Shown: positions 35,242 through 43,785 of the stretch, piece by piece
Layout of the letters: each line of letters opens with the position of its first letter
Numbering within the stretch: the stretch's first letter is position 1
Assembly: GCA_964396895.1 (NCBI GenBank)
Contig: CAYNGJ010000006.1
Span: forward strand, 1-64,000
Direction of reading: 5' to 3'
DNA length: 64,000 bases
Origin: UBA2334 sp964396895
GTDB taxonomy: Bacteria; Pseudomonadota; Gammaproteobacteria; Burkholderiales; Burkholderiaceae_C
Notes under the pieces: model-generated
Database searches by the model: none
Seen by the model: only the letters and a program-made list of their open reading frames with translations
Told to the model about the DNA's origin: nothing
Program-made: the position numbers and the translations under genes

Positions 35242-35790
35242 TCAGTAGCTGCGCCCCGCCTTGTACGCCGCACTCACGCGGGCATTGAGCTCGGTCACCT
35301 TGGCAATGGCTTGGGTGGAGCGGCTGACCTGGGCGTGGGTGATGGCCAGGCCCAGCGCATCGGCCGCGTCTTTGCCGGGCAGGCCGGGCAATTGCAGCAG
35401 GCGCTTGACCATTTCCTGCACCTGGGGTTTGGTGGCCTTGCCGTAACCCACCACGGCTTTTTTCAGCTGCAGCGCTGTGTACTCGCTGACGTCCAAGCCA
35501 TTGGTCACCAGCGCCGTCAGGCAGGCGCCCCTGGCCTGGCCGAGCTTGAGGGTGGCCTGGGGGTCTACGTTCACGAACACGATTTCGCAGGCCGACACGT
35601 CGGGCTGGTAGCGCTGCACCACCTCGCCAATGCCGTCAAAAATCACCTTCAGCCGCTGGGGCAACAGGCGGCTGTCCAGGTGCTGGGTGCTGATGGTGCC
35701 GCTGGCCACGTAGCGCAGCTCGCCCCCGTGGCTGTCCACCACGCCAAAGCCGGTGGTGAGCAGGCCGGGATCAATGCCGAGTATGCGCAT
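35242..35790 (-). CDS. ruvC: Holliday junction resolvase RuvC
   Basis: A 182-residue RNase H-fold endonuclease that cuts four-way junctions with RuvAB. Catalytic acidic residues lie in GIDPG (D7), CEIVFVN (Glu ~69) and KDAADALGLAITH (Asp pair ~140-143). The length is usual. Neither ruvA nor ruvB is next to it in this window. ATG 35790; the repeat copy at 35802-35849 lies immediately upstream, between ruvC and the end of the cdsA-like gene. Confidence 0.96.
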   Translation of the reverse strand: MRILGIDPGLLTTGFGVVDSHGGELRYVASGTISTQHLDSRLLPQRLKVIFDGIGEVVQRYQPDVSACEIVFVNVDPQATLKLGQARGACLTALVTNGLDVSEYTALQLKKAVVGYGKATKPQVQEMVKRLLQLPGLPGKDAADALGLAITHAQVSRSTQAIAKVTELNARVSAAYKAGRSY

Positions 35791-35801
35791 GGGATTTCAT
35801 T

Positions 35802-35849
35802 AAATGTGTAGCTAACACTTCAATCAACAGTAGCGGTAGGTGCCAAAAA
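35802..35849 (-). repeat. 48-bp dispersed repeat, copy 5 (between cdsA-like and ruvC)
   Basis: Minus-strand copy with TTTTTGGCACCTACCGCT at positions 1-18 and GTTAGCTACA at 34-43, gap-free with the others. It occupies most of the 69-base gap between the two minus-strand genes, and so would lie in the ruvC leader or in the read-through transcript. Confidence 0.75.
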
Positions 35850-35859
35850 AGTATCAAAA

Positions 35860-36840
35860 TTATGGCCCAAAGTACCAGCGCACCGATTGAAAGAACACTG
35901 GCGCCGCGAAGCACAGGGCGTCGACCCGGTCGAGCAGGCCGCTGGCCCCCGTGACCGAGCGCCCCTGGCTGCCCCAGTTGGGCACGCCCCGGTCGCGCTT
36001 GATGGCCTTCATCACCAAGTGGCCCAGCGTGCCCGCCGTGCAGGCCACCAGCGCCATGGCCAGTGCCTGGGCCGGCTTGAACGGGGTCACCCCCGACAGA
36101 AGCCCCCCCAGCAAGCCACCCCCCAGCACCCCCACCAACGCGCTGCGCCACTGGAACGACAGGCTGATGTGCGGCAGCGAGGGCGGACGCGCCATCCACC
36201 GCCCGGCCACGTGTTGCACCACCATGCAGGTTTGCACCACCGCCACCAGAAAAAACACCAGAAACGCCCCCCGCCCCGCGTGGCCCGCGAACGACAGCTG
36301 CAGCAACGCGGGCACATGGCTCAAGCCATACACACACACCATGATGCCCCACTGCAGCGCGGCGTTGCGGGCCAGGAAGCGCTGCGGGTCGTTGCCCAAG
36401 GCGCTGACCGCTGGAATGGCCAGGAACACGTACACCGGGATGAACACCGAGAACAGGTCAAACCGGCCCGTGCCCAGCAGCACGTACTGTGTGGGCAGAA
36501 TTAAAAAAAACGAGAGCACCAAAGTCTTGTGGTCCGTTCGGTGAGTGGGGGTAAGGCTCACAAATTCGCGCAGGGTCAGCAGCGAGCCCAGCCCAAACAG
36601 CCACAGCGCGCCCGTGGGGCCAGAGGCCCAGCCCACCCAGAACACGCCCATCATCAGCCACGAGCGGCGTACCCCCTCACGGTAGCGGCGCAGGCCCAGC
36701 CACCAAGCCTCGCTGCGCCCGCGTTCGCGCAGGCTCAGCAGCAGGCCCACCACCGAGGCCAGCAGCAGGGTGCCGAAGACCAGCACAAACAGCAGGCTGA
36801 TCTGCTGGTCGGGCGTGAGGCTGCGGATGAACCGGTTCAT
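35860..36840 (-). CDS. Phosphatidate cytidylyltransferase family protein (CdsA/YnbB-like)
   Basis: A 326-residue membrane protein with about eight spans. The C-terminal signature runs from KRDRGVPNW to GASGLLDRVDAL and corresponds to the CDP-diglyceride synthase signature (basic-Asp ... G(L)xDRxD). Such enzymes make CDP-diacylglycerol from phosphatidate and CTP. The variant resembles the YnbB branch more than housekeeping CdsA, and it follows a PlsC-like acyltransferase, which makes phosphatidate. Whether it is the main or a secondary CDP-DAG synthase is unclear. It is nine bases downstream of plsC and ends the six-gene minus-strand run. Confidence 0.85.
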   Translation of the reverse strand: MNRFIRSLTPDQQISLLFVLVFGTLLLASVVGLLLSLRERGRSEAWWLGLRRYREGVRRSWLMMGVFWVGWASGPTGALWLFGLGSLLTLREFVSLTPTHRTDHKTLVLSFFLILPTQYVLLGTGRFDLFSVFIPVYVFLAIPAVSALGNDPQRFLARNAALQWGIMVCVYGLSHVPALLQLSFAGHAGRGAFLVFFLVAVVQTCMVVQHVAGRWMARPPSLPHISLSFQWRSALVGVLGGGLLGGLLSGVTPFKPAQALAMALVACTAGTLGHLVMKAIKRDRGVPNWGSQGRSVTGASGLLDRVDALCFAAPVFFQSVRWYFGP

Positions 36841-36849
36841 GGCGGGCGT

Positions 36850-37458
36850 TCAGGCGTCGCGCAGGTCCACCACGGCCTGGCGTGCGCGGGTGAGGAAGGC
36901 CCCCCTGTCTTCCCCGTCGCCCAGCGCCAGGGGGGCGCCAAACGTGACCGAGCACAGCATGGGCACGGGCACCACCTCGCCCTTGGGCATGAGGCGCTGC
37001 ACGTTGTTGATCCAGGCGGGCACCAGCACCACCTGCGGAAACTGGCGGGCCAGGTTGTACAGCCCGGCCTTGAAGGGCTGGGGCTCGCCCGTGTGGCCGC
37101 GTGTGCCCTCGGGGAACAGGATGATGGAGTCGCCCTGGGTCAGCGCCTGCACCAGGGGCTCCAGGGGGTCGGTGTCGTCGGTGCGGGCGCGGTCCACGTA
37201 CACGGTGTGGAACACTTCGCGGGTGATCCAGGCGCGCAGCGGGCTGGCCGTCCAATAGTCTTTGGCGGCAATCGGGCGGGTGATGCCGCGCAGCTCCTGC
37301 GGCAGCGCGGCCCAGATCATGACCAGGTCGGCGTGGCTCTGGTGGTTGGCAAAGTAAATGCGCTGCTCGGCCTTGGGTGGGCAACCCAGCCAGCGGGCCT
37401 GCGCCCCGGTGAGCAGGCGCACAAAGCCCAGCAGCAGCCAGCCAAACAGGCGCGCCAT
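36850..37458 (-). CDS. 1-acyl-sn-glycerol-3-phosphate acyltransferase (PlsC-like)
   Basis: A 202-residue acyltransferase with the catalytic HX4D motif in NHQSHAD and the substrate-binding FPEGTRG. An N-terminal hydrophobic segment anchors it at the inner membrane. It should acylate lysophosphatidate to phosphatidate, the substrate of the CdsA-like enzyme encoded next. I use ATG 37458, whose first base is the last base of the mtgA stop (TGATG); a GTG one codon upstream is possible. Confidence 0.9.
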   Translation of the reverse strand: MARLFGWLLLGFVRLLTGAQARWLGCPPKAEQRIYFANHQSHADLVMIWAALPQELRGITRPIAAKDYWTASPLRAWITREVFHTVYVDRARTDDTDPLEPLVQALTQGDSIILFPEGTRGHTGEPQPFKAGLYNLARQFPQVVLVPAWINNVQRLMPKGEVVPVPMLCSVTFGAPLALGDGEDRGAFLTRARQAVVDLRDA

Positions 37459-38327
37459 CACGGCAGCACCGCCGAGTCCATGCGGCCCAGTATGGTGGCG
37501 GTGCGGCGGTTGATGTAGGCCGAATCGGGCCGCTTTTCAAAAAACTTGGGCGCGGGCAGCATCACCGCCAGGCGGGCCGCCTGCACGGCGTTGAGCTGGC
37601 GGGCCGACACGCCAAAGTAGCGCTGCGCGGCGGCTTCGGCGCCAAACACGCCGTCGCCCCATTCCACGCTGTTGAGGTAAATCTCCAGGATGCGGGCCTT
37701 GTCCAGCAAGGCTTCCAGTGAAAACGTCAGCACCAACTCCTGTGCCTTGCGACCCAGGTGGCGTTCGCCCGACAGCAACAGGTTTTTGGCCAACTGCTGG
37801 GTAATGGTGGAGCCGCCCACCACCTTCACCGGCTTGGCCACGCCGTTGGCCTGTGCCTTTTGGGCCTGTTGCTCGCGCTTTTGGTTGCGGTCCCAGGCGG
37901 ACTCCATGGCCGCCCAGTCCACCCCGGGGTGGTTGGCAAAGCCGTCGTCTTCGGCGGCGATCACGGCGCGTTTGAGGTGAGGGGAGATCTGGCTGGCGTC
38001 CACCCACACCTGCGCCCAGGGCCGTTGGCCTGGCTGGGTTTTGCCGACCACCGGCGCCTCCTGGGCGGCCAGCCGCCGCCAGGCTTCCGAGCGCATGAAC
38101 GCCGTGCTCTGCGGATTGACCCAGGCCATGAGGGCGATCTGCCCCACAAACACCACCTGCAGCAACACCGCGGCCAGCAGCACCCACAGCAGCCAGTGGC
38201 GCACCAAGAGCACCAAGCCCCACACCCGGCCCAGCGCCCGGCCCAGCACCCCGCTGCTGCTGCCGCTGGCGCGGGTCGGGTGGGTGGTGCGGTGGGTGGC
38301 CGACGGGGACGAGGGGTGGCGTGGCAT
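37458..38327 (-). CDS. mtgA: Monofunctional peptidoglycan transglycosylase MtgA
   Basis: A ~289-residue GT51 enzyme: low-complexity cytoplasmic tail (~1-45), one span (~40-62), then the transglycosylase domain with EDDGFANHPGVD (catalytic Glu), GGSTITQQLAKNL, GRKAQELVLTFSLEALLDKARILE (read as adjoining blocks) and ILEIYLNSVEWG. No transpeptidase domain follows. It polymerises glycan strands from lipid II. ATG 38327 is preferred; a TTG at 38345 overlapping the aroE stop would add six residues. Confidence 0.95.
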   Translation of the reverse strand: MPRHPSSPSATHRTTHPTRASGSSSGVLGRALGRVWGLVLLVRHWLLWVLLAAVLLQVVFVGQIALMAWVNPQSTAFMRSEAWRRLAAQEAPVVGKTQPGQRPWAQVWVDASQISPHLKRAVIAAEDDGFANHPGVDWAAMESAWDRNQKREQQAQKAQANGVAKPVKVVGGSTITQQLAKNLLLSGERHLGRKAQELVLTFSLEALLDKARILEIYLNSVEWGDGVFGAEAAAQRYFGVSARQLNAVQAARLAVMLPAPKFFEKRPDSAYINRRTATILGRMDSAVLP

Positions 38328-38341
38328 GGGCGCAGGGCGCG

Positions 38342-39217
38342 TCAAGTCTGGGGTTTGGCGGGGGCCGGGCTGGCCTGCGCCTGCAGCAGCGCACGCAGCT
38401 CGGCCAGCACCTGGGCAGCCGGTGGGTGCACGCCGCGCCAGATGGCAAACGCCGCCGCCGCCTGTTCCACCAGCATGCCCAGGCCATCGCGACCCACCGC
38501 GCCGTGCTGGTGGGCCCAGTCCAGAAAGGGCTGGGCGTTGGGGCCGTACATCATGTCCACCGCCAGGGTGCCGGGGCGCAGCACACGGGCGGGCACGGGC
38601 ACACCGCCACCCCCCAGACTGCTGGCTGTGCCGTTGATGATGATGTCAAAAACACCCTCTGGCGCTTGTATGGCCTGGCTTTTCAGCTCACATTGTTGTG
38701 ATGTGGCATGGGCCAGGTGGCTGTGCACCAGGGCGTCGGCCTTGGCGGGGGTGCGGTTGCACACCACCAGTTCGCGGGGGTGTTGGCCCAGCAAGGGCCC
38801 CAGCACACCGGCGGCAGCACCGCCTGCGCCCAGCAACAGCACGCGCTGGCCGGCCAGTGGCACCCCGGCGTTCACCGTGATGTCGGCCACCAGGCCCAGG
38901 CCGTCGGTGTTGTCGCCCAGCACCTCGTCACCCGCCAGCGTCAGGGTGTTGCAGGCCTGGGCCAGGCGGGCGCGTTCGGTGGTGTGGGTGCAGGCGGCGA
39001 AGGCGTCAAACTTGAAGGGCACGGTCACGTTGCAGCCGCGCAGTCCCTGGTGGCGCAGCTCGGCCAGCAACGGCACAAACCCGCCCAGCGGGCAGAGCTG
39101 GGCGCGGTAGCTCAGCGGCTGGCCGGTGAGTTCGGCAAACCGGGCGTGTATCCAGGGGGAACGGCTGTGGGCCACGGGGTTGCCCAGCACGGCGTAGTGG
39201 TCAGCGGCAGCGGTCAT
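38342..39217 (-). CDS. aroE: Shikimate dehydrogenase AroE
   Basis: A 291-residue NADPH-dependent enzyme of aromatic amino-acid synthesis. Motifs: YAVLGNPVAHSRSP (shikimate site), NVTVPFK with the catalytic Lys, GDNTDGLGL, and the nucleotide loop LLGAGGAAAGVLGPL followed by NRT. Start at ATG 39217 (MTAAADHYAVLG). Residues ~174-190 are encoded by an antisense copy of the dispersed repeat (38649-38696), between the NADP domain strands; frame is intact. Its stop overlaps the alternative mtgA start. Confidence 0.95.
   Translation of the reverse strand: MTAAADHYAVLGNPVAHSRSPWIHARFAELTGQPLSYRAQLCPLGGFVPLLAELRHQGLRGCNVTVPFKFDAFAACTHTTERARLAQACNTLTLAGDEVLGDNTDGLGLVADITVNAGVPLAGQRVLLLGAGGAAAGVLGPLLGQHPRELVVCNRTPAKADALVHSHLAHATSQQCELKSQAIQAPEGVFDIIINGTASSLGGGGVPVPARVLRPGTLAVDMMYGPNAQPFLDWAHQHGAVGRDGLGMLVEQAAAAFAIWRGVHPPAAQVLAELRALLQAQASPAPAKPQT
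38649..38696 (+). repeat. 48-bp dispersed repeat, copy 6 (inside aroE)
   Basis: Plus-strand copy, antisense to aroE, with CTCTGGCGCTTG at positions 9-20 and TTTTCAGCTCAC at 32-43. Aligns gap-free with the other copies. It encodes ~16 residues of the AroE nucleotide-binding domain, where sequence is normally variable. Confidence 0.75.
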
Positions 39218-39251
39218 GGGGTGGTCAGTGGGCGGGCAAACGGTGACGGGG

Positions 39252-40163
39252 TCATTGGGATGACAAGGTGGTGTTGAGCGTTTCATCGCGCGAAAACCGG
39301 AAGCGCGACACCACCACAATCTGGTCGGCGCGGCTGCGCATGGCGTCGTTGAATGGCCCGAACGACAGCCCCCGCACAATGGCCTGCGAGCGCCGGTCCA
39401 GCAGCGGTTTGCCCGAGGCTTGCACCACCTCGGTGTCCAGCACCTTGCCGTCGTGGTTGACGGTGATGACCATGGTCAGCTCACCGTACAGTTTTTTGCC
39501 ACCGGACTCGGGAAAGTGTGTGGTGCCGTGGTCCTCAATTTTGCGGCGCAACTGGTCGTAGTACAGGGCATACACCTCCTCGCGCGTGGCGGGGCTGATG
39601 TAGCGCTTGCGGGGGCGGGCGTTTTCTTCGTTGACCCGCTTTTCGATCTCAGCCAGCAGCTTGACCAGTTGCTGGCGTTTGCGCTCGCGCTCGGCCTGCT
39701 CGGCACTCAGCGGCTGGGCCTGCGGTTGGGGCGGCGTGAAGCTGGCCAGCTGCTTTTTCAGTTGTGCCAGCAGCAGGGTTTGTTGCTCTTTGAGGGATTC
39801 CACGCGTTTTTCGGCCACCTCTTCGGCGGCCTCGCCTGCCCGCAGCTGGGCGGTGGGCGGCAGGGGAGACGTGGCACGGCCCTTGGCGGCCTCGCCACCG
39901 CCCGCCAGTGAGGCCTGGGCAATGGCCTGGGCCTTGGTGGGCTTTTCCTGGCTGCGCGCGTTCACCAGCACCACCTCCAGTGGCGTGTCTTGAAACACGC
40001 GGTGGTAGGCCTCGGGGGCCACAAAGCGCACGCTCAGCAGCACCGCATGCAGGCCCACCGACAGCAGCAAGGCCCAGTGCAGCGTGCCCAGTTTGCCCAG
40101 GCCCAGCCCAGCCCAACCCGGGCTGGCGGTGGTCGCTGTGGTGGTGGGCAGGGCGGCGGGCAC
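39252..40163 (-). CDS. TonB-family energy transducer-like protein
   Basis: A 303-residue protein: one N-terminal span (~28-48, LHWALLLSVGLHAVLLSV), a long charged, coiled-coil linker (~95-190 with EKRVESLKEQQTLLLAQLKKQL), and a C-terminal TonB-like domain (~205-300) with ELTMVITVNHDGKVLDTEVVQASG. It probably couples to ExbB/ExbD or spans the periplasm in envelope maintenance; no exbBD genes or TonB-dependent receptor are nearby. The start is a GTG with no clear RBS, so the N-terminus is uncertain. It lies between the RNB protein and aroE. Confidence 0.82.
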   Translation of the reverse strand: MPAALPTTTATTASPGWAGLGLGKLGTLHWALLLSVGLHAVLLSVRFVAPEAYHRVFQDTPLEVVLVNARSQEKPTKAQAIAQASLAGGGEAAKGRATSPLPPTAQLRAGEAAEEVAEKRVESLKEQQTLLLAQLKKQLASFTPPQPQAQPLSAEQAERERKRQQLVKLLAEIEKRVNEENARPRKRYISPATREEVYALYYDQLRRKIEDHGTTHFPESGGKKLYGELTMVITVNHDGKVLDTEVVQASGKPLLDRRSQAIVRGLSFGPFNDAMRSRADQIVVVSRFRFSRDETLNTTLSSQ

Positions 40164-40199
40164 GGTGTGGGTGGGGCTGGGGTGTGGCGGTGCGTGGCG

Positions 40200-42278
40200 T
40201 CAGGCGCCGCTGGCGGGGGAAGTGGGGGTAGCGGGGAGGTTGGCGGGCTCGTCCAGGTCCACGGCAATGGTCAGGGGACCGCCCAGGTCTTCGGTGTCGG
40301 TGTCGTCGTCCGTGCCGGCGGCTTCGTTGGCGTCGGCGGGGTTGTCCAGCCGCTCGATGACGGTGCCACCGATGTCCAGGCTGATGTCGTCCACTGCGCC
40401 CAAGCGCACGCGCACCTGGGCGTTGCGTGGCAGGCCTTCGGCACCCAGCACGTTCAGCACCAGGGGCAGGGTGTCGGCCCGCACCACACCGTCTTTGATG
40501 ACGCTGCCGGTGATCTCACCAATGCCTGCCTGACCCAGGTGCTTGAGCGTCCAGTAACGCTCCATGCCGTTTTGGAACTGGTTGTAGGTGGTGTAGGCCG
40601 CGTCAAACGCGCTGACGATGCCGAACAGCGTGGTGTCCTTGGGCTTGAACGGCGCGGCCAGCGCGGCGGTGGCGCCGTGGCGGGCGCAGGCCATGATTTG
40701 CCACTGGTTGACCAGGTCGGTGTAGCGGCGCAGGGGCGAGGTGCTCCAGGCGTAGCACTTGACGCCGATGCCGGCGTGCGGCTGCGCCTTGGTGCCCATG
40801 CGCACCTTGACGCCGGGGGCCATGCTGGCCTGGCTGCGGTAAATGCCGGGCACGCCGCTGTCGGCCATGAGCTGGCCCCAGGTGCTGTTGGCCACGATCA
40901 TGGCCTCGGCCACGATGAGGTCCAGCGGCGAGCCCCGGCGGCGGGTGGAAATGACCACGGTTTCGTCGCCCTGGGGACCCTCGGGTGGGGTGCCGAGCAG
41001 CTTGAAGTTGTAGTCGGGGCGGTTGAAGTTTTCGGGCTTGCCGCGCACCACTTCACGCCCTGCCTTGAGGTGTCTGGCCAGGCGGTACAAAAAGCGCAGC
41101 TCGCTGGCCCAGGTCAACGCAATGTGGCTGCCCTCGGTCAGGTCGGGAATGGGGTCGGTGCTCTCAAAAAAGGCATCGGTCAGCACATCGTCCAGCTGAT
41201 CGTGGCGCAGGTTGGCGACGATGGGCACGCGCTCCAGTCGGGTGCTGGTGGCGGTGAAGGCCAGGGTGGCTTCGTCCAGCGTCACGTACAGCGAGAGGGC
41301 GGGGCAGTCGCGCCCTTCTTGCAGGGTGTAGGTTTGCACCACGTCGTCGGGCAGCATGGTGATTTTGTGGCCCGGCATGTACACCGTGGAGAGGCGGTGG
41401 CGCGCCACCTGGTCAATGGCGCTGTCGGGCGCAATGGCCAAGCCGGGGGCGGCAATGTGGATGCCCAGCGTGATGCTGCCGCTGCCCAGGCCTTGGATGG
41501 ACAGGGCGTCGTCAATTTCCGTGGTGGCCGAGTCGTCCACTGAGAAGGCGCGCACGCCTGTGGCCAGGGGCAGGTCGTCGGTGATGGGCGGCGCGCTGAG
41601 CGCCGGAAACCCCGTGCCCTTGGGGAAGTTGTCAAACAAAAAGCGCTGCCAGTGGAACTGGTAGGCGCTGGTGATGGCCCCGGCGTTTTTCAGCAGTGCC
41701 AGGGGTGCGGTGTGGGAGGCTTTGGCGGCCTCGACCACGGCCTTGTATTCAGGCCCGTTTTTGTCGGGACGGAACAGGATTTTGTACAGCTGCTGGCGCA
41801 CGGGCTCGGGGCAAGTGCCCTGTGCCAGCGCCTGTGCCCACTCGTCGATCTGCGCCTGGACCTGTTTTTTCTTCTCGATGCCGGCCAGGGCCTGGGCCAG
41901 GATGTCTGCGCTGGCCTTTTTGAAGCGGCCTTTGCCCGCGCGGCGGAAATAGTGCGGCGCGTCGAACAGGGCCAGCAGCATGGCGGTTTGCTGTTCCAGC
42001 GTGGCGTTGTCAGAGAAGTAGTCGCGCGCGAGTTCGGCAAAGCCAAACTCGTCCTCGGGGGCAAATTCCCAGGCCAGGTCCAGCTCGATGTCGGCGGCCA
42101 GTCCCTGGGCTGCGCCCATCAGGGTGGCGGGCTGGGGCTTTTCAAACCGCACGAGGACGTTGGTGGCTTTCACCTTCACGCGTTTGCCCGTATCCAGCTC
42201 CACTTGGCAGCTGCTTTCGGCTTCGGACAGGATGCGGCCGGTCAGGAATTTGCCAGCGTCTTCAAACAATACAAACAA
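40200..42278 (-). CDS. RNB-domain exoribonuclease (RNase II/R family)
   Basis: A 692-residue protein with the RNB catalytic signature DDSATTEIDDALS (aspartates of the two-metal site), then HIAAPGLAI and YMPGHKITMLP. The N-terminus (MFVLFEDAGKFLTGRI) is a small beta-barrel specific to a proteobacterial subgroup of RNB proteins. A short S1-like tail ends in an acidic, low-complexity stretch. It should degrade RNA 3' to 5'. Initiation is probably TTG 42278, because family members begin MxVLFExxGKFL. It heads the minus-strand run rnb-tonB-aroE-mtgA-plsC-cdsA. It is neither canonical rnb nor rnr by architecture, so no symbol is given. Confidence 0.9.
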   Translation of the reverse strand: MFVLFEDAGKFLTGRILSEAESSCQVELDTGKRVKVKATNVLVRFEKPQPATLMGAAQGLAADIELDLAWEFAPEDEFGFAELARDYFSDNATLEQQTAMLLALFDAPHYFRRAGKGRFKKASADILAQALAGIEKKKQVQAQIDEWAQALAQGTCPEPVRQQLYKILFRPDKNGPEYKAVVEAAKASHTAPLALLKNAGAITSAYQFHWQRFLFDNFPKGTGFPALSAPPITDDLPLATGVRAFSVDDSATTEIDDALSIQGLGSGSITLGIHIAAPGLAIAPDSAIDQVARHRLSTVYMPGHKITMLPDDVVQTYTLQEGRDCPALSLYVTLDEATLAFTATSTRLERVPIVANLRHDQLDDVLTDAFFESTDPIPDLTEGSHIALTWASELRFLYRLARHLKAGREVVRGKPENFNRPDYNFKLLGTPPEGPQGDETVVISTRRRGSPLDLIVAEAMIVANSTWGQLMADSGVPGIYRSQASMAPGVKVRMGTKAQPHAGIGVKCYAWSTSPLRRYTDLVNQWQIMACARHGATAALAAPFKPKDTTLFGIVSAFDAAYTTYNQFQNGMERYWTLKHLGQAGIGEITGSVIKDGVVRADTLPLVLNVLGAEGLPRNAQVRVRLGAVDDISLDIGGTVIERLDNPADANEAAGTDDDTDTEDLGGPLTIAVDLDEPANLPATPTSPASGA

Positions 42279-42302
42279 GGGAGGCTTTCAGTGACAACGG
42301 TG

Positions 42303-42327
42303 CCCGCCGGGCCAATGGCCGGGCGGG
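42303..42327. promoter_or_regulatory. Strong GC-rich hairpin in the leader of the RNB gene
   Basis: CCCGCCGGGCC (42303-42313) pairs with GGCCGGGCGGG (42317-42327) with one mismatch around AAT, 25 bases upstream of the RNB start codon on the minus strand. No T-run follows. It may affect translation or stability of that mRNA; RNB enzymes can be autoregulated through 5' leaders, but a role here is inference. Confidence 0.35.
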
Positions 42328-42514
42328 GCAGGAAGGCCAGCAGTGTATCGCCGTCACCCCTTGGCCGACCACCTGGCTGGCCGATGCGTTGTCAAGGGCA
42401 GCGATCACATGACAGGTGTGGTCAACGCTGGGTGTGGGCAGTTTTGCCCCTCTGTCACCGCACTGACACGCCTGCACCCTAGGCTGGTGTTCCCCACACA
42501 AGGAGGTATTGACC

Positions 42515-43705
42515 ATGCCCAAAAACGCATTTGCCCTGAACGTGCTGCCCGTGACCCTGGCCTTGCTGGTGGTCGGTTGCGGTGGCAGCGACCCACTGCC
42601 ATTGCCCACCCTCAATGGCCAGCCGCCCTTGGTCATTGGGCACCGCGGTGCGGCGGGCTACTTGCCCGACCACACGCTGGAGGGCTACCTGAAAGCCATC
42701 GAGATGGGGGCCGACTTCATTGAGCCCGATCTGGTCGCGACCCGGGATGGCGAGCTCATCGCCCGTCACGAGCCCAACATCACCGCCACCACCGACGTGG
42801 CCAGTCGCCCCGAGTTCGCCAGCCGCAAAACCACGCGCATGGTCGATGGCGTGGCAGAGACGGGCTGGTTTGCGACGGATTTCACCCTGGCCGAAATCAA
42901 AACCCTGCGCGCCCTGCAGCCGCTGAGCGAGCGCAGTGCCGCCTACAACGGGCTGTATCAGGTCCCCACGTTTCGCGAGGTGCTGAACTTGGCCAAAACC
43001 GAAGGCGCCAAGCGTGGCAAGGCCATTGGTGTGTACCCCGAAACCAAACACCCCACCTACCATGACGACGCCGGGCTGGGGTTGGAGGATCGCCTGCTGG
43101 CCATTCTGGGTGAGTACGGCCACACCAAGAAGGATTCACCGGTCATCGTGCAGTCGTTCGAGACGGCCAACCTGAAATACCTGCGCACCCGAACGCAGTT
43201 GAGGCTGGTTCAGCTGGTGGATGGTGATGATTACGACTTCACCACCGGTGCCGTCACCTTTGCTGCGCCCTACGATCGCCCCTACGACTGGACGCGCGCG
43301 GGGAAGAAAGACCTGTTTGGCAGCATGCTTACCCCTGCCGGATTGGCAGAAATTGCCAAGTACGCGGACGGCGTGGGACCGTGGAAGCCTTACATCATCC
43401 CCGTGAAGGGCCGTTTTGGGACGGACGGCAAGATGCTGGATGTGAACGGCGATGGTGCGGTCAACTACGCAGACGCCAGTACCAGCACACCCACCACCCT
43501 GGTGGCGGACGCCCATCGTCTGGGTCTGGTGGTGCACACCTGGACCTTTCGCAATGAGGCCAGGCGGCTCACGGCCGACCTGAAAGGGGATCCGCAGGCC
43601 GAGTACCAGCTGTTTTACCGCGCCGGTGTCGATGGTGTGTTCTCCGACTTTGCCGACACGGCCGTGGCGGCCCGAACCGCTTACCTGCGGGAACTGGGGC
43701 GCTGA
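42515..43705 (+). CDS. Glycerophosphodiester phosphodiesterase, lipoprotein
   Basis: A 396-residue GDPD enzyme of the GlpQ type that cleaves deacylated phospholipids to glycerol-3-phosphate and an alcohol. A signal sequence ends in a lipobox-like LVVGC (C22). Catalytic residues are H43-R44 (IGHRGAAGY), E70 and D72 (IEPDLVATRDGE) and H85. DVNGDGAVNYADA (~308-320) is an EF-hand/dockerin-like calcium loop inserted in the barrel. RBS AGGAGG (42501-42506) fits ATG 42515; a TTG at 42509 is too close to it. Confidence 0.92.
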   Translation: MPKNAFALNVLPVTLALLVVGCGGSDPLPLPTLNGQPPLVIGHRGAAGYLPDHTLEGYLKAIEMGADFIEPDLVATRDGELIARHEPNITATTDVASRPEFASRKTTRMVDGVAETGWFATDFTLAEIKTLRALQPLSERSAAYNGLYQVPTFREVLNLAKTEGAKRGKAIGVYPETKHPTYHDDAGLGLEDRLLAILGEYGHTKKDSPVIVQSFETANLKYLRTRTQLRLVQLVDGDDYDFTTGAVTFAAPYDRPYDWTRAGKKDLFGSMLTPAGLAEIAKYADGVGPWKPYIIPVKGRFGTDGKMLDVNGDGAVNYADASTSTPTTLVADAHRLGLVVHTWTFRNEARRLTADLKGDPQAEYQLFYRAGVDGVFSDFADTAVAARTAYLRELGR

Positions 43706-43785
43706 CACGCCAGTCTGGTGCAAGTGTCTGCGTTTGCACCAGCTCAACGTGATAAGTGTGTGCAAATGGGTCGACAATCGTTGGC

